Assembly (NCBI GenBank): GCA_949357655.1
Contig: CASHTG010000012.1
Span: forward strand, 992,001-1,056,000
Origin: Parascedosporium putredinis
Lineage: Eukaryota; Ascomycota; Sordariomycetes; Microascales; Microascaceae
Reading direction: 5' to 3'
DNA length: 64,000 bases
The notes beneath the pieces were generated by a model that saw only the letters and a list, made by a program, of their open reading frames with translations, was not told the origin of the DNA and did no database searches. This document shows positions 1 through 11,429 of this stretch, piece by piece (the first letter of the stretch is position 1; each line of letters opens with the position of its first letter). Made by a program: the position numbers and the translations under genes.

Positions 1-2692
1 AGCTAGTCGATGAGTTGCCTCGCGTACATGTAGCATTGCTCTTCTTTATCGTATTGGAAAAGCCCGGCCCCACCTTGGCGCCATGAACCGTCCATTTTAT
101 CCACCTGTCGCCTCGAGTTCGGTCCTGTCCTCAATATTGAGCCTACCTGTGCTTATCGTTCGTACTTCGAGTCTCGACGCACCAAAGAGGTATCCTTCAA
201 AGATTAGCACCAGCACATGCACAAGCACGTGCTAAATGGCCGAGTTCTCATTGTGTCAAGGGCATTGAAAATATTGGGATGAATTGTCCAGGGTTTAGAG
301 ATCAGGAAGAGAATACCCTCACCCGCGCCTCAAGCCACAATATCAGGCTTTTGTTTCTTCTTTTTCTTTTTCTTTTTCTTCTCTTTTCATCTTCCTGATT
401 TGATGTCTAGCTCGTAAAGGCCACGGTGGGTATTATCCCGCCCGACCTACCCATTCAATGAACCACACACACCGGGAATGGAGGAATTTGGGCTTCTCCC
501 GGTTGATGCTGGTTGGTAATAGCTGGCGGAAAATGATAATTGCCTATCTTGCTCTATATCACGGATGGTTAATTTCTGTCGCTTATGACGACAGGCGGAC
601 ACGGCTAGGGCAACTTCTAACCCGTCTCGTTTTCTTCTTCTTTGCAATGTAGATTAGATGACTCGGTGAGTAGGACTGTGATTGCCAATTGCGACCCGGG
701 TTGCTCGTCCAGAGGCTCTTCGGTTGACAGGCCACAATCTATACGGTCGAGCTTGCTTCCCGAACTCCCTATCGTATCGTTGAAGTACGAAGTACTCGTC
801 TCCTTGTATATTTATCCTATTTTATCTGTGATACATGTTCGAGGAGCCATGGCATTAGGCGGCGACAAGAAAGAAGAAGGAAAGCCATCAAGTTGTCGGT
901 GCATGGTAGCTTGAAGCGTGCCAGACTTGTTTCTCCTTTTCTTGCCCCACGGTTGTCGCTCCTGGGAGAGCACGGGTATCGAAGCCATTTCATTCTCGGA
1001 TCATGGTTTTGTCACCATCGCACACATCATGCAGGGTGTGGGAAAATCCAGCTTTATCTGACTGGGGCTGTCCCTGGACTGGGCTTGAGGCAACCCTTGT
1101 AAAATGAGAAACTTTTCCTTTCTTTTTCCTTTTTCTTTGTTTCTTTTCATTTTTTTATTCACTCTCGCTTGAGATTATTGGCCACCAAGGCATCTCGAGG
1201 CGCAGGGCGGCAATCCTGTCACTGTTTGGAAGGCAATACCGAGCCTGCTCTGCTGCTCCCAGAGAAAGTGAAATCAAGACGATCACCTCCCTGGCTTTCG
1301 CGCCCTACAGAGGGAGGTGGGGAGAGTCAAGGGAATACTCATTTCCTTGGCCAAATGCTGCGTTTTCCTGTTCCGAAAATCAGGTTGGTCAGGGTGATTT
1401 TACTAGAAGGCAAGGCAGCATCTTACCACGCCCTATTCCCCAACTCGAGGCCACACGCTCCATTCGAGAGTGAAGTCGCCTTCGCGGTCACGCTTCATGC
1501 CGAACGCGCCTCGAGGATCCAAGGGCTGTGATACGTTTGCTTATGCATTGCGAATAGATTTCATGTCATGCACAGCGCACGATACGTGTCTTTCCCCTTT
1601 GCTTTTGCCTCTGGGGAGGAATCAGTTGCTGTTTCTCTCTTCTCTTCAGGGGCGGCCAATCCGAAGCCCAAGCGCGCGATACGACTTGTGGGGCAGCTGG
1701 GGAGGGGAACATGGATCGATGAATCACAGCTTCGAGACACACTCTCCGCCAACAAAAAGGAGAGGGCCATGTACTGGTGTCTGGCGTCCCCATACCCCAG
1801 GATTGTGAGGTTGTTCGGTTCCCTCAGCTCAGCACATGCCATGCCCGCGATTTCGGCGGGTGTACTTGGGAAGAGCAGGAGGGTTGAGAGATCCCTGCCG
1901 CACACCCCCAAATCTTGCTCATCACCACCCCATCAGAACCGGAGCACGGGTGTGGAATTGTCATGGGTGCGTTGCTCTGGAGGGGGTGTATGGGGTGGGC
2001 ATAGCTTGAAGATGTGAGATAGTAGGGGGCGTGTTGAATCGTTCTTGCAGGCTCTTCCGCTGCTCTGTCTGTTCACCCCTCTTATCAAACACCCCCTCCG
2101 GCCCAACCCACCCTGGACCAGCTCATCCAAGACCCCCTTCTGTGGATAAACCCCCTCCTGAGTCTTTCATCCCCTCCGCCGTACTTGCCGACTTGGAGGG
2201 AAACCTGAGGGAAGCCGAAAGGGTACCTGCTCCGGTATCTTCCACCAGGATGTGAGAGAATCCCGGCGAAAACCAAGGACAAGAGAACTGGCCCTTGGTT
2301 TTCTTCTTTCTGTTTTCTTCTTTTTATTTTTTATTGAATTTTCTTCTTATTATCTCCCTCTTCCAGCCTGCCATTTCTCTCTGAAGAGACTACTAGTCGT
2401 AATTCATTGAGGTTGGAGCGAAGAACCCAAAGCAACGCTATCATGGAAGGAAACATCGAATAGTCCCCGGTTTGACAAATTTGGCTCCTCCTCTCTCCCC
2501 ATAAACAGACCGAGCAACGGAGCCCTCGGGGAGTTTGGCCGAAGTCTTTCAGCGTACAACAGGCTCCAGGATTACAAGTACTCTCGTACTCCTGCAACCA
2601 GCGGTCCCCGCTTCGTGAAAAGGTACGTATCTACCGCCTTGTTAGCCAGGGCCATCCGCCCCCCTTTGCGCCGAGAGCCCCCGCCAAAGCGG
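1..2692. other. No supported gene; upstream of creA
   Basis: Six-frame reading gives only short overlapping ORFs, none with a recognisable domain, convincing splice sites or a fungal protein signature. There are pyrimidine-rich stretches near 353-385, 1110-1155 and 2300-2345. The right part probably belongs to the creA promoter, since fungal creA genes often have long upstream regions (inference). A lineage-specific or frame-broken gene cannot be excluded. Confidence 0.5.
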
Positions 2693-2768
2693 GAAAAAGA
2701 AAAAAAGAGATGAAAAAGAAAAAGAAAAGAAAAGAAGACAAGGGAAAAAAAGAAGAAAAAAGAAGAAC
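2693..2768 (+). repeat. Near-pure polypurine tract upstream of creA
   Basis: About 75 bases are almost only A and G, broken by one T and one C, in the transcribed or proximal promoter region 400-480 bases before the creA start codon. Polypurine/polypyrimidine tracts are common in fungal core promoters and can exclude nucleosomes. The role here is inferred. Confidence 0.6.
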
Positions 2769-2802
2769 CTGTCATATCGACACCCCGACCAGAACCTCCT
2801 CA

Positions 2803-2836
2803 CCCCACACCCACTCCACACCCCACACACCCCCAC
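2803..2836 (-). promoter_or_regulatory. Cluster of four CreA-type sites (SYGGRG) before creA
   Basis: Four hexamers match the complement of the CreA/Cre1 consensus SYGGRG within 34 bases: CCCCAC at 2803-2808, CTCCAC at 2814-2819, CCCCAC at 2821-2826 and CCCCAC at 2831-2836. All are in the same orientation, about 335-370 bases upstream of the creA ATG. CreA proteins bind such paired sites and autoregulation is known in the family. Binding here is inferred from sequence only, and the region is C-rich, so some matches could be by chance. Confidence 0.5.
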
Positions 2837-3171
2837 CCCCTAACACTGCTTCTCTTCACTCTCTCCCTTTGAAAATTCCTGTCATAAAAGCCAGCCCGAC
2901 CGCCCCTTCCCTCCATCGACCGAGACCTTTCTTCTAGCATCACCAATTCCAGAATACCTTCGCCACAGAGCAGCGCAGCTCAGTTCTTCGCGGTCTTTTC
3001 GAGCCTGGTCTAGATCAGACCACCCATACAGCAATCACCCTTGCCGACTACAACTTCTCTTTGCGATTCACCTAGGCATTGAAATACTTGCCGCCGTCCC
3101 TTCCACCCTTACTGGAAGGACTACTTTTGACAAAAACCGAGACTTATCGCAAAGGACAGAAATCAACCAGA

Positions 3172-4107
3172 ATGGCTAGCTCAACGAACCTCAAGCCCAA
3201 CGGGCCCGTTCCCAATGGCCGCCAGCCTACCGATGCTCCTACGGAACTTCCCCGACCTTACAAGTGCACCATGTGCGACAAGGCGTTCCACCGTCTGGAG
3301 CATCAGACCAGACATATCCGAACCCACACTGGCGAGAAACCCCATGCCTGCCAGTTTCCTGGATGCAGCAAGAAGTTCTCCCGCTCGGATGAGTTGACTC
3401 GCCACTCGAGGATACATAACAACGCCAACTCGAAGCGAGGAAACAGGGCCCATCAGCAACTCCAGGCCGACAGCATGCTGCCTCCTCCTCCGGCCCCTCG
3501 GGCAATCCGCTCCGCGCCTACTTCGACGTTGGCTTCACCCAACGTGTCTCCTCCTCAGTCATACTCGTCATATGCTGTCCCTACCTCACACGCATTTCCC
3601 GGAGACGTCGCCTTGTTTGCCAGGGATAGCCTCGCGCCCCATATGTACAGACCCCAGCATTATCCTCCCAGCCGTGGCCTTCCTACGTACCCCAGCAGCC
3701 ACTCGAGGACCTTCGGAGACTACGACCCATTTGATAGCCATTACAGGAACTCTCGTCAGCCCAAGAGGTCGAGGCCCAACTCTCCCATGTCCACCGCCCC
3801 CTCTTCGCCAACATTCTCACACGACTCGCTCTCGCCTACTCCGGACCATACGCCCATCGCTACTCCTGCCCACTCTCCTAGACTTCGGCCCTACGTCAAC
3901 CCTGCCCTGGATCTACCTCCTATCACTACGTTGAGGAACTTGTCTCTTCAACCGCAAAAGGGCCCTGTCCTGGCTCCGATGGAACCCCAGGTTGATGCCC
4001 CGGCCCAATCCCACCTCCCGGCGGTGAAGAGCGCGAGGAGTACTGGCATATCTCTTGCCGATATCATCAACAGACCTGATCTTCCCAGACAGCTGCCAAT
4101 GCCCTAA
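3172..4107 (+). CDS. creA: CreA/Cre1/Mig1-type carbon catabolite repressor, short form
   Basis: Nuclear C2H2 zinc-finger repressor that shuts off genes for alternative carbon sources when glucose is present. The product is 311 aa with no intron. Finger 1 has Cys32, Cys35, His48, His52; finger 2 has Cys60, Cys65, His78, His82, joined by the THTGEKPH linker. Family hallmarks follow: a KRSRPNSP basic motif, then the serine/proline block with SPTPDHTPIATP and SPRLRP, then LAPMEPQ and a SLADIINRPD motif. The start is the first ATG; I see none between 2,713 and 3,171, so the leader is at least 460 bases without upstream ORFs. Odd: the usual N-terminal SAVDFSNLLNP-like segment is missing, and the protein stops just after LPMP, where most homologues continue into a conserved PKVAVQDLL tail. 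Typical family length is about 400-430 aa. Orthology is near certain; completeness is not. Confidence 0.95.
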   Translation: MASSTNLKPNGPVPNGRQPTDAPTELPRPYKCTMCDKAFHRLEHQTRHIRTHTGEKPHACQFPGCSKKFSRSDELTRHSRIHNNANSKRGNRAHQQLQADSMLPPPPAPRAIRSAPTSTLASPNVSPPQSYSSYAVPTSHAFPGDVALFARDSLAPHMYRPQHYPPSRGLPTYPSSHSRTFGDYDPFDSHYRNSRQPKRSRPNSPMSTAPSSPTFSHDSLSPTPDHTPIATPAHSPRLRPYVNPALDLPPITTLRNLSLQPQKGPVLAPMEPQVDAPAQSHLPAVKSARSTGISLADIINRPDLPRQLPMP

Positions 4108-5660
4108 TCAGTGGGCTTCTTTCCTTGATTCATGAAACACAATCAAAACCCCCAAAATTACCTATTTACTTCATCGAACAACTCTCCCCACATACTCTCC
4201 CATATTAAACAAAAAAAAAAGAAAGGAAAAAAATTAACGACATGACGACATTGGACTATAATAGACGGATAGAGGGATTGGCGTTTTGCTGAGGACGTCT
4301 TTTGCGAGACAGTCAAGGACTTTTTGTGTGTTTTATCTTTATCTTCTGAACTACCTAATTGATGGTACCCAAAGGGACCAGAATTTTCCTCATCTCTACA
4401 ATGATCTTCACTGCTCACTCCTAAATCATTAACCGTCTGAAGCCGCCACGATGCGGTCCTTAACAGCCGTGCCCTGCCTTGCTTCAACTGCTTCAATGGT
4501 TGTTGCAGCAGCTGGCCTGCTCTGCGTAGTATATGTAAGGAAGGGCCAAGGGACAAAGGCCATGCTCACTGAATCATATCACGTCAGCACGTAATCCGTA
4601 ATGAGGTTACTATTATTTGGAGCGAAGTTAAGTGCTACGGCTTAAATTTTTTTTTACAGATACAAATAAAAAAAAATAAACCATCGCCCCGTTTCTGGAG
4701 AAAAATTTTTTCCTTCAGCGGTTTGTGCAGGCTTGTGAATGGGGATGTGCTTTGGCGGTGACGAGCGAGCTAAGGAGTGCGACCACTACTTGGCGATACA
4801 AGTTTTTTGGTCCCCACTCAAAACTCCCACTTGTGATGGAGAGGAAGTGACGGATAAGGGCGGAGAGGGGATTCGTTGTGCGTGGTGGCTGAGCGCTCGT
4901 GAAACCGTTTTCAGGCACCCTCCCTGGCTCTTCGTCGGCGCATATGGTTCCCAACCCTTTTCCCCACGGGGATGAAAACTCTTGTCGCGGGAAACTACAT
5001 TGTTTTAGTTCTCCGGGCCCTCTCTGCACCACCTACGACGCTCTGCATTTGGGGGATGGGCGTGTGTGTGGGCGTGATTTCGGGGCTTTGGTGGGAGGGT
5101 TGAAGCTTTGTGGGTAGTGAGTGATAAGGGTTCAGATTACTTGTATCGCAAGTACTCGTCACAACATGGGGTGGTTCATTTGGAATGGGAGACTTTCCCA
5201 TAAGATTGGCTGTTTCTCTTTCGTTGTTTTTGGCTCCTGAGGGAAAGCAGGGTGGGTAGGGGCGTGTAGTGTAGAAGCAGCACGTAAGACGATGATAGGG
5301 CCGCATCCAAGTTAGGCTGACGACGTGATCGCTCCCACTCTTTCCCTCTCCCTCCCTCTCGCCCTGTCCAAGCTAATAATACATTGCGCGCTCGCGTTTG
5401 CAATGAGCAAAAGAATGTAATTACATTACTTGTTTTGCGGAAGACTCGTCAACCATTCCTGAGACGGGAGAGAAAATATGGGGAGCTATAGGCTCTGGAA
5501 TTACGTGTGATACTTCGTAACATCGACTGGCGCGGAATGGGGGCATGAGCACGTCACATTCAGACGGTAATACCCAAAGCTGGTAGCTTATGTCCCTCTT
5601 CGAAACTCTACGGCTACGAGTGCCGGTGACAGTTGATCGATCCCGTCAGCAGAATTGGTC

Positions 5661-5712
5661 AATCGATCCATCCATCTATCCATCCATCGAATCCATTGGA
5701 TCCATGGAATCC
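5661..5712. repeat. TCCA-rich degenerate repeat with nested palindromes
   Basis: The stretch has repeated ATCCATC units followed by alternating ATCCATTGG/ATCCATGG words built around GGATCC. A related GGATCCA-containing word recurs at about 5810-5820. Similar ATCCATGGATGG-type sequence occurs near 41,025-41,066 and a 14-base palindrome CAATGGATCCATTG near 42,035. No function is evident. Confidence 0.55.
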
Positions 5713-6299
5713 ACACTTTGGAGCGAGTGAGGCGAGTGGCTTCGAGATCCCTTGGAAAGGTTAGAATCGAGTACACGCCCTATTGCTCAGAGGTAACGTC
5801 GCCTAACCCCAATGGATCCACGGATGTTCAGGCGCAACGAAGCTTCACGGCCTTTTGGACTTCGATTCCGGCCACGCACCCCAGATACAATCTGGGGATG
5901 CCAGGCTCCTCAAGGGCCCGAACCTGTTTTCTTCGGCCGTAAAAAGTATTGATTGGGCACACGGTGTGGCTCCGCTATAACTCGTGGGCTGTATATTACT
6001 TGAGAAGCAGATTATTTGTCTGACACATCGGACCAGCCAGTCTGTCTCTGGATCCCTCCATGATACCTCGTACACCCACCCAGTGCCCTTGTTGCGCCAT
6101 GAACCCGGGACAGTTTTGCTTTCCCTCAGCCCCTATTACCTGGCAGCTTCCGGCATGCCCGTGTTGGGCTGTGTATACAGCTCAGGTACGCGGACGCCTA
6201 GCTGTAGGCAAGGCGATTCCTGGGGGAAATTTATTGATCGATCCCATTGGAAGCAAGGCGGCTTTCGGCTCTTGCTTTTTCTTTTGCCCTTTTGCCTCC

Positions 6300-6318
6300 T
6301 TTTTTTTTTTTTTTTTTT
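6300..6318. repeat. Poly-T run (19)
   Basis: Nineteen consecutive T at the end of a pyrimidine-rich stretch. Homopolymers of this length are poorly measured by most sequencing methods, so the exact length is uncertain. Confidence 0.8.
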
Positions 6319-7377
6319 CTCTATCCTCACCCTTCTAAAAGACCACTAGGATGATGAGATCTTGCCAGCGCACCACATTCTCATGGCAAAGCCCGCATAA
6401 ATCCATTGTGAGCGAGCCTTTGGACGGCTCCCGATGAACGAGATACTTTCAAAGGTAACTTCAGGTTGATGCAAGGTTCAATGAGCTTACCCCTCCCCGA
6501 GAAGCTTGTCCCCTCCCAATTTTGTTTACCCCAGTCTATATGACGCCTCCTCGTCCATAGCCCTAAACTCCCAGTTCTCGGCATTCTTGACTGTTGCTCG
6601 AGGGTTAAATGAGGGCAACAATGAAACGTGAGAAGAGAAAAGAAACCAAGGCCAGCCAGTGCCACCAGTTGAAACATCCAGAGCCTGGTTGCGCTTACTT
6701 TTGTCTCCTTCCTTCCTTTTCCTGCAGGGGAGGAGAGGATGTGTTCTAAAAATTGATTGCGCTTTGTCTCCCTCAATGTTTTTTTCTTCCCCTTTTGCTT
6801 CTCACTCTCAAAACCCCAGAGCTGCTGGTCTTGGGCTATACATTTACTACGCATCAACTATAAGTATTTGAAATGGAAAATCTTCGTAACTAGTCTCAAC
6901 ATCAGAAAAAGAATGCAAGGCTAAGAAAGCAAAGTGCGGGCAGCCTTAGGTAATATTCCGATAGACAGCGTGTTGATGGCAGACACTTGCAGATTCATCG
7001 TTGAGAAGGTAATCCCTTCCATGCTTGGTAAGTCCTAGTCAAGGTGACATGGTTAGCAAAGATCTTGCATTCAAAGCCAGGGTTGGTCTCTGGGTCAGAC
7101 ACACAGAAACGCGTGCCGCCACTCAAAAGCGACACGCCGGGTCACACCAAGATGGGCGGGGAGGGCTGCACTTGTTCCGTTTGAGAGGACTGACCGAAAG
7201 TCCCCTCTGGACCACCGAAGACGGGAAATTTCCCTTTTCCTTTTTCCTTTTGCACATCTCGTATCCAGTTTTGCGTGCTTGCTGTGCACGGTGCCATCAA
7301 AGCTTATCGTGGTGTGGAGCGGAGCTCGATGACATCAAGACTGCGAGAATGCAACCGAGCTACAAACGAAGTTTTTG

Positions 7378-7401
7378 TTTTTTTTTTTTTTTTTTTTTTT
7401 T
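7378..7401. repeat. Poly-T run (24)
   Basis: Twenty-four consecutive T, preceded by a further run of five T after one G. No target-site duplication or element boundary was seen beside it, so I do not call it a retroelement tail. Confidence 0.8.
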
Positions 7402-10400
7402 GAGTTTTGCTTCTTAGAACATCTTTGTGGAGAAATGGGAGTTTTCTTCTCCTGGAGAAGCCTGTTCCTTGATAAGTATCGTGCTCCGCCTTCCTTCTCT
7501 CCGGGGCAGGGATTGCACAATGACTACGAATTTCTGATGTCCAGAGCTTTTCGGAGCAAGGACCAGGCGAAGCTTGGTTAGCTTCTGCTCAGCACAGCAC
7601 AAAGCCATTGGGGGTGGGGGCGGGGCACAAATCCAAATTCTTTCGTCATACCTTCCCCGCCATTTCCCGCCCCGCGAAAACAACCAAGCAATAACACGAG
7701 GAAGGCGAGGGAATATCCGGCACAAAAGTTTCAGGGCGACCGGGGCGAGGAGACCTAGAAAGTTTAGAGAGGCTAATAGAACAAGAGAACAAGACGCAAC
7801 AGATCACGAACGGGGAGCGAAGGGAGCGCAAGGGCTGGAAAAATTGAATAGGAAGACGCCGACAGTGACGCACCCTGCATCACGACGGGGTTGTTCGGGC
7901 CCCCTTATCTTTCTTCTTTTACTTCCTCTGGCTTTTTGGACTCCTTCTCACCCACTTGATCTAGATATCGAAGCTGGGGTGTGGATAGAGGATCATCAAG
8001 TTCTGCGAGTGATGAGATGATGGAAACCTGAGCGTCTTTACACGTGTAAAAGGAACCTTCTCAAAGCCGGTCAGGCATCATTGCCCAGGCTGCCCATCGC
8101 CCATCCCTTTGCAAAATTTGCACAAAAATACGTAATGCGTCGCAAAATCCCAAAAGGTGGGTTACTGAAGAAGGAGGGGAAAGGCTGCCCCTCCACGCAC
8201 CGAAAACTCCAGGATCTCGGAACTGAAACGGGAAATTCCTCGAGCGGAAGGCTAGGGTAGGGACTAAAGGCGTCGTGGGAGGCACCTAGTGTCTGCCCCT
8301 CAGCCACCACACCATCTTCTCCTTCACCGCTAGACTGGAGCGACAAATTAGAGATGTTGTCCACATCTTCGCGTGTTGCCTAGCCAGGCTCAGATGAGCC
8401 TCGTCGTGGATATGAGTCCTGTGCACCCAACCCAGTGGTGGTGGGGTGCGCAGGAAGAGCCAGGAAAGAAGGAAGGGCATGAACATAGAAGGAGGGGGTC
8501 TCGAGAAGATAGCGAGAAAATAGCACAACCAAAGCCATTGCCCTCCGCACTCTTCCTTCGGGGCCCTTCGGGTCAACACCCCGCGATAAGGGGCCAAAAG
8601 TGTGGGGGAGCCACCAAGGGGCCCCCTCAGCCAAGGAGGGATTGGATCAGGGAGGTGTCCATGCCCAGGGAGAAGGGCCTGCCACCTGGCACCAATACAA
8701 AACAGCCGCGCAACTCTGAGAGGAAAAAAGGAATAAAAAAAAAAAAAGAAAAGGCACTGGAACGCACCGGCACCACGATCGCCTTGAAATCACGTTTTTC
8801 ACTTCGGTTTCGTTTTCCCTAGTGAAGCGAGGAGCAGTAACACAATAGCAACGACCGTGTTTTCTGATGTGTATATACGCCCGCCGCATGATCCCCACGA
8901 CTCATGGCAGAGTTTGCCCAGCCTCCCATGGATAGAATTCTGGACTTGACCCTTTTCGGCGCCTGGGTGGGTGTTGTCAACCGAGGAGAAGTTTGGTTCG
9001 CGCTAGAAGTGTCCCCCTCCTTCTCCCCACCTACCCTCCGCGCCGGCGATGAGGCCCAGCACTCCGAAAAATAGGACAAGGAAATAGCCGAGTGGGTGTC
9101 ACATTGACAGTCTAAGACGTTTTTTTCCTGTTGCCCTTTTCGTCTCTTTTGTTATCACGGGTTCGGTCCCTTGGTATGGTGCGATTTGTGGGGGCTTTTC
9201 GAGCATGCGATGTCGCAAAACCAAAGTGCTATCCCGCAAGGCATTTGATCTTTAAGCCACTCCCAGAGACTCGGTCGGAGTTGGAGGTCCTATTCTATCA
9301 CAGCTCAAAGTACGAGAGCCTGACTGCCCTCCCCGTCCCCCGCCCGCGCTGCTATCCCCGTCGCCGCCCCCAAAGAAGAAAAAAAGGAGAAAGGATGATA
9401 AAATTGGTCAACGTGATACAAAATGAACTGCGAACCTCAAATCACCTAACTGACGATATTCGGAAAGGGATAAAGGAGGCTCAAGAAACGGAAAGCAAGA
9501 TGGAGAAGAATTCAAAGATGAATATAGGGCAAGCGCCTCCCTTACAGTCCCAAGAGGCCAAGTCTGAGTCAACGTTGGCATTGGCCAACATTGGCATCGG
9601 TTAACACCATGCTTGGACAAATTCGTGAGTAGTTGCAGAATGTGATGCGGCCCACGGGCCAAGGATTTCCAAAGATCGTAAACCCCCATCCCGAGTTTCT
9701 CAGTGGATAACAGGAAAATGGGCAAAGCAACTTTCGGCCTAAGACCTAACGGATATCACTTTCAAAATGCCTGGCTATGTCGCGTGTCTAGGCGCGAAGA
9801 ATACTAACCCCTCCTAACGTTTACACACCACGCCCCTTCCCCCGACAGGCCAAGGAAAGGACCCTCGGACACGCAAGGTTTTCCCAAATTTTTATCAATC
9901 GAGAATACCCGCAGCACAGCTCGGCGTTAGGAAGGCGTGACCCAAATTTAATCATACCTGCCCTCCCTATTTTAAGTCTAGGTCAGATCGAGTTAGACCC
10001 GTCATCGGATTCGCGCGCAAAGTGTGGGGTGGTCGGAGATCGTGCGAAGGTTTTTCCGTAGTTTCTTTTCTTCTCACTTTTTCCCTTTTTTTTCTTTCTT
10101 TTTTTCTTCCTTTTTTTTTTTTCCCTGACTTTTTTTTTTTCTTCGGATTCGGAGGAGGTGTGTGTGGTGGGGTGGGCGATGAACGAGAAAAACCTGCGAA
10201 GAAGGTGGGGTGTGGGGTGTATCTAGCATATTCTGGGGGTCCATGATGAAACCGCGAGAATTGATCGGAGCCTAGGGATCTGCCCTCACAAGAACTGCTC
10301 CCTTGACAATCCCCGCTAGCAAGCACTCTGCTGCTGACGACAACACGAGTCTCCGAACTCTCTGCAAAGGGAAGGTGCCCGTGAAGTGAGAGACCCCCGC

Positions 10401-11405
10401 GAAAGGAAAATGAGACAAGACCCTCGATTTCTGAATGGCCTGATGCTGCATTACGTCGAACAACAGCCCTGGACTGGAGGAAGGCGAGACATTGATAAAG
10501 GGAAAGAATAGATCTTGTCATGGTGGTCAGCCATCCCCACATTTTAGGAGCCGCGCAGGCTTGGGGAAAAGGGTGCCTCGGCAGCTGGCTCGGAGCGCGC
10601 TCGAATCACGAAGACCTGTCCGATGTGATTGAGCTCTGCCACCCCCATCAACCCCTTCAGCAATGGATAATTTCAGGTGCCTTTCCATTTTCACCCTTTT
10701 TTTCTTTTTGCACCGCCAAAATTAGACGGCCAGGGTTTTGTGGTGTGGTGTGGGGATCGGGTGGGGAGTTGGCTTAGGTGGGTTGATAAGCGGTCTCGGT
10801 GTTCGGTGTTTGTGGTGGGCAATAGACAATATGGCTCTCAAATTCTCATCCTGTCTAACAGTCGAAAAGCTAGAAATCATGCGGCTTGAACAAAGGTAAA
10901 TAAGTCTATCAGAGTTAGACCAAGCCCTCAGGGTACTCGAAAGCTCGAGGAACGTATAGGCCCGCCTTCCACCCACAGTAAGACAGAGGTGAAAGGTTCA
11001 GTTCCCACATTCCACCCCCACGGGGACCGATCGCGCAATCACGGTTCCAGCTTCTGATTTCAGCCTCTAATCTTCCAACAAAACCATCATGGGTAAAAGT
11101 GGCAAGAGTGATAAGACCCCCACGGAGTTTAATGGGAGTCTGAGAATCACACACCAAACATTGCGTGTGTCCTTTTCCTCACACCTACGGCAGGAGTCGA
11201 GGAGGCTGCCGAAGTCTGAAAGATGCCGTTTGGTAGCTCACAGGCCTAGGTAGGGCTGCCTCCCTCCACCCCATCTCTGTGGGCCTTGTTAGTTTTTACG
11301 CACACTTTTGCTTCGTTCATAACCCCCACTTTCGTTCGTCTCAGCACGTTGTCTGACTGTTGGTCCGGAGGTGGTAGGAGAGGGTGGGGAAAGGGAGGGA
11401 GGGTT

Positions 11406-11429
11406 CAACCACTCAACCACTCAACCACT
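11406..11429. repeat. 8-bp tandem repeat, three copies
   Basis: The unit CAACCACT is repeated exactly three times in an otherwise unassigned region. Confidence 0.85.
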
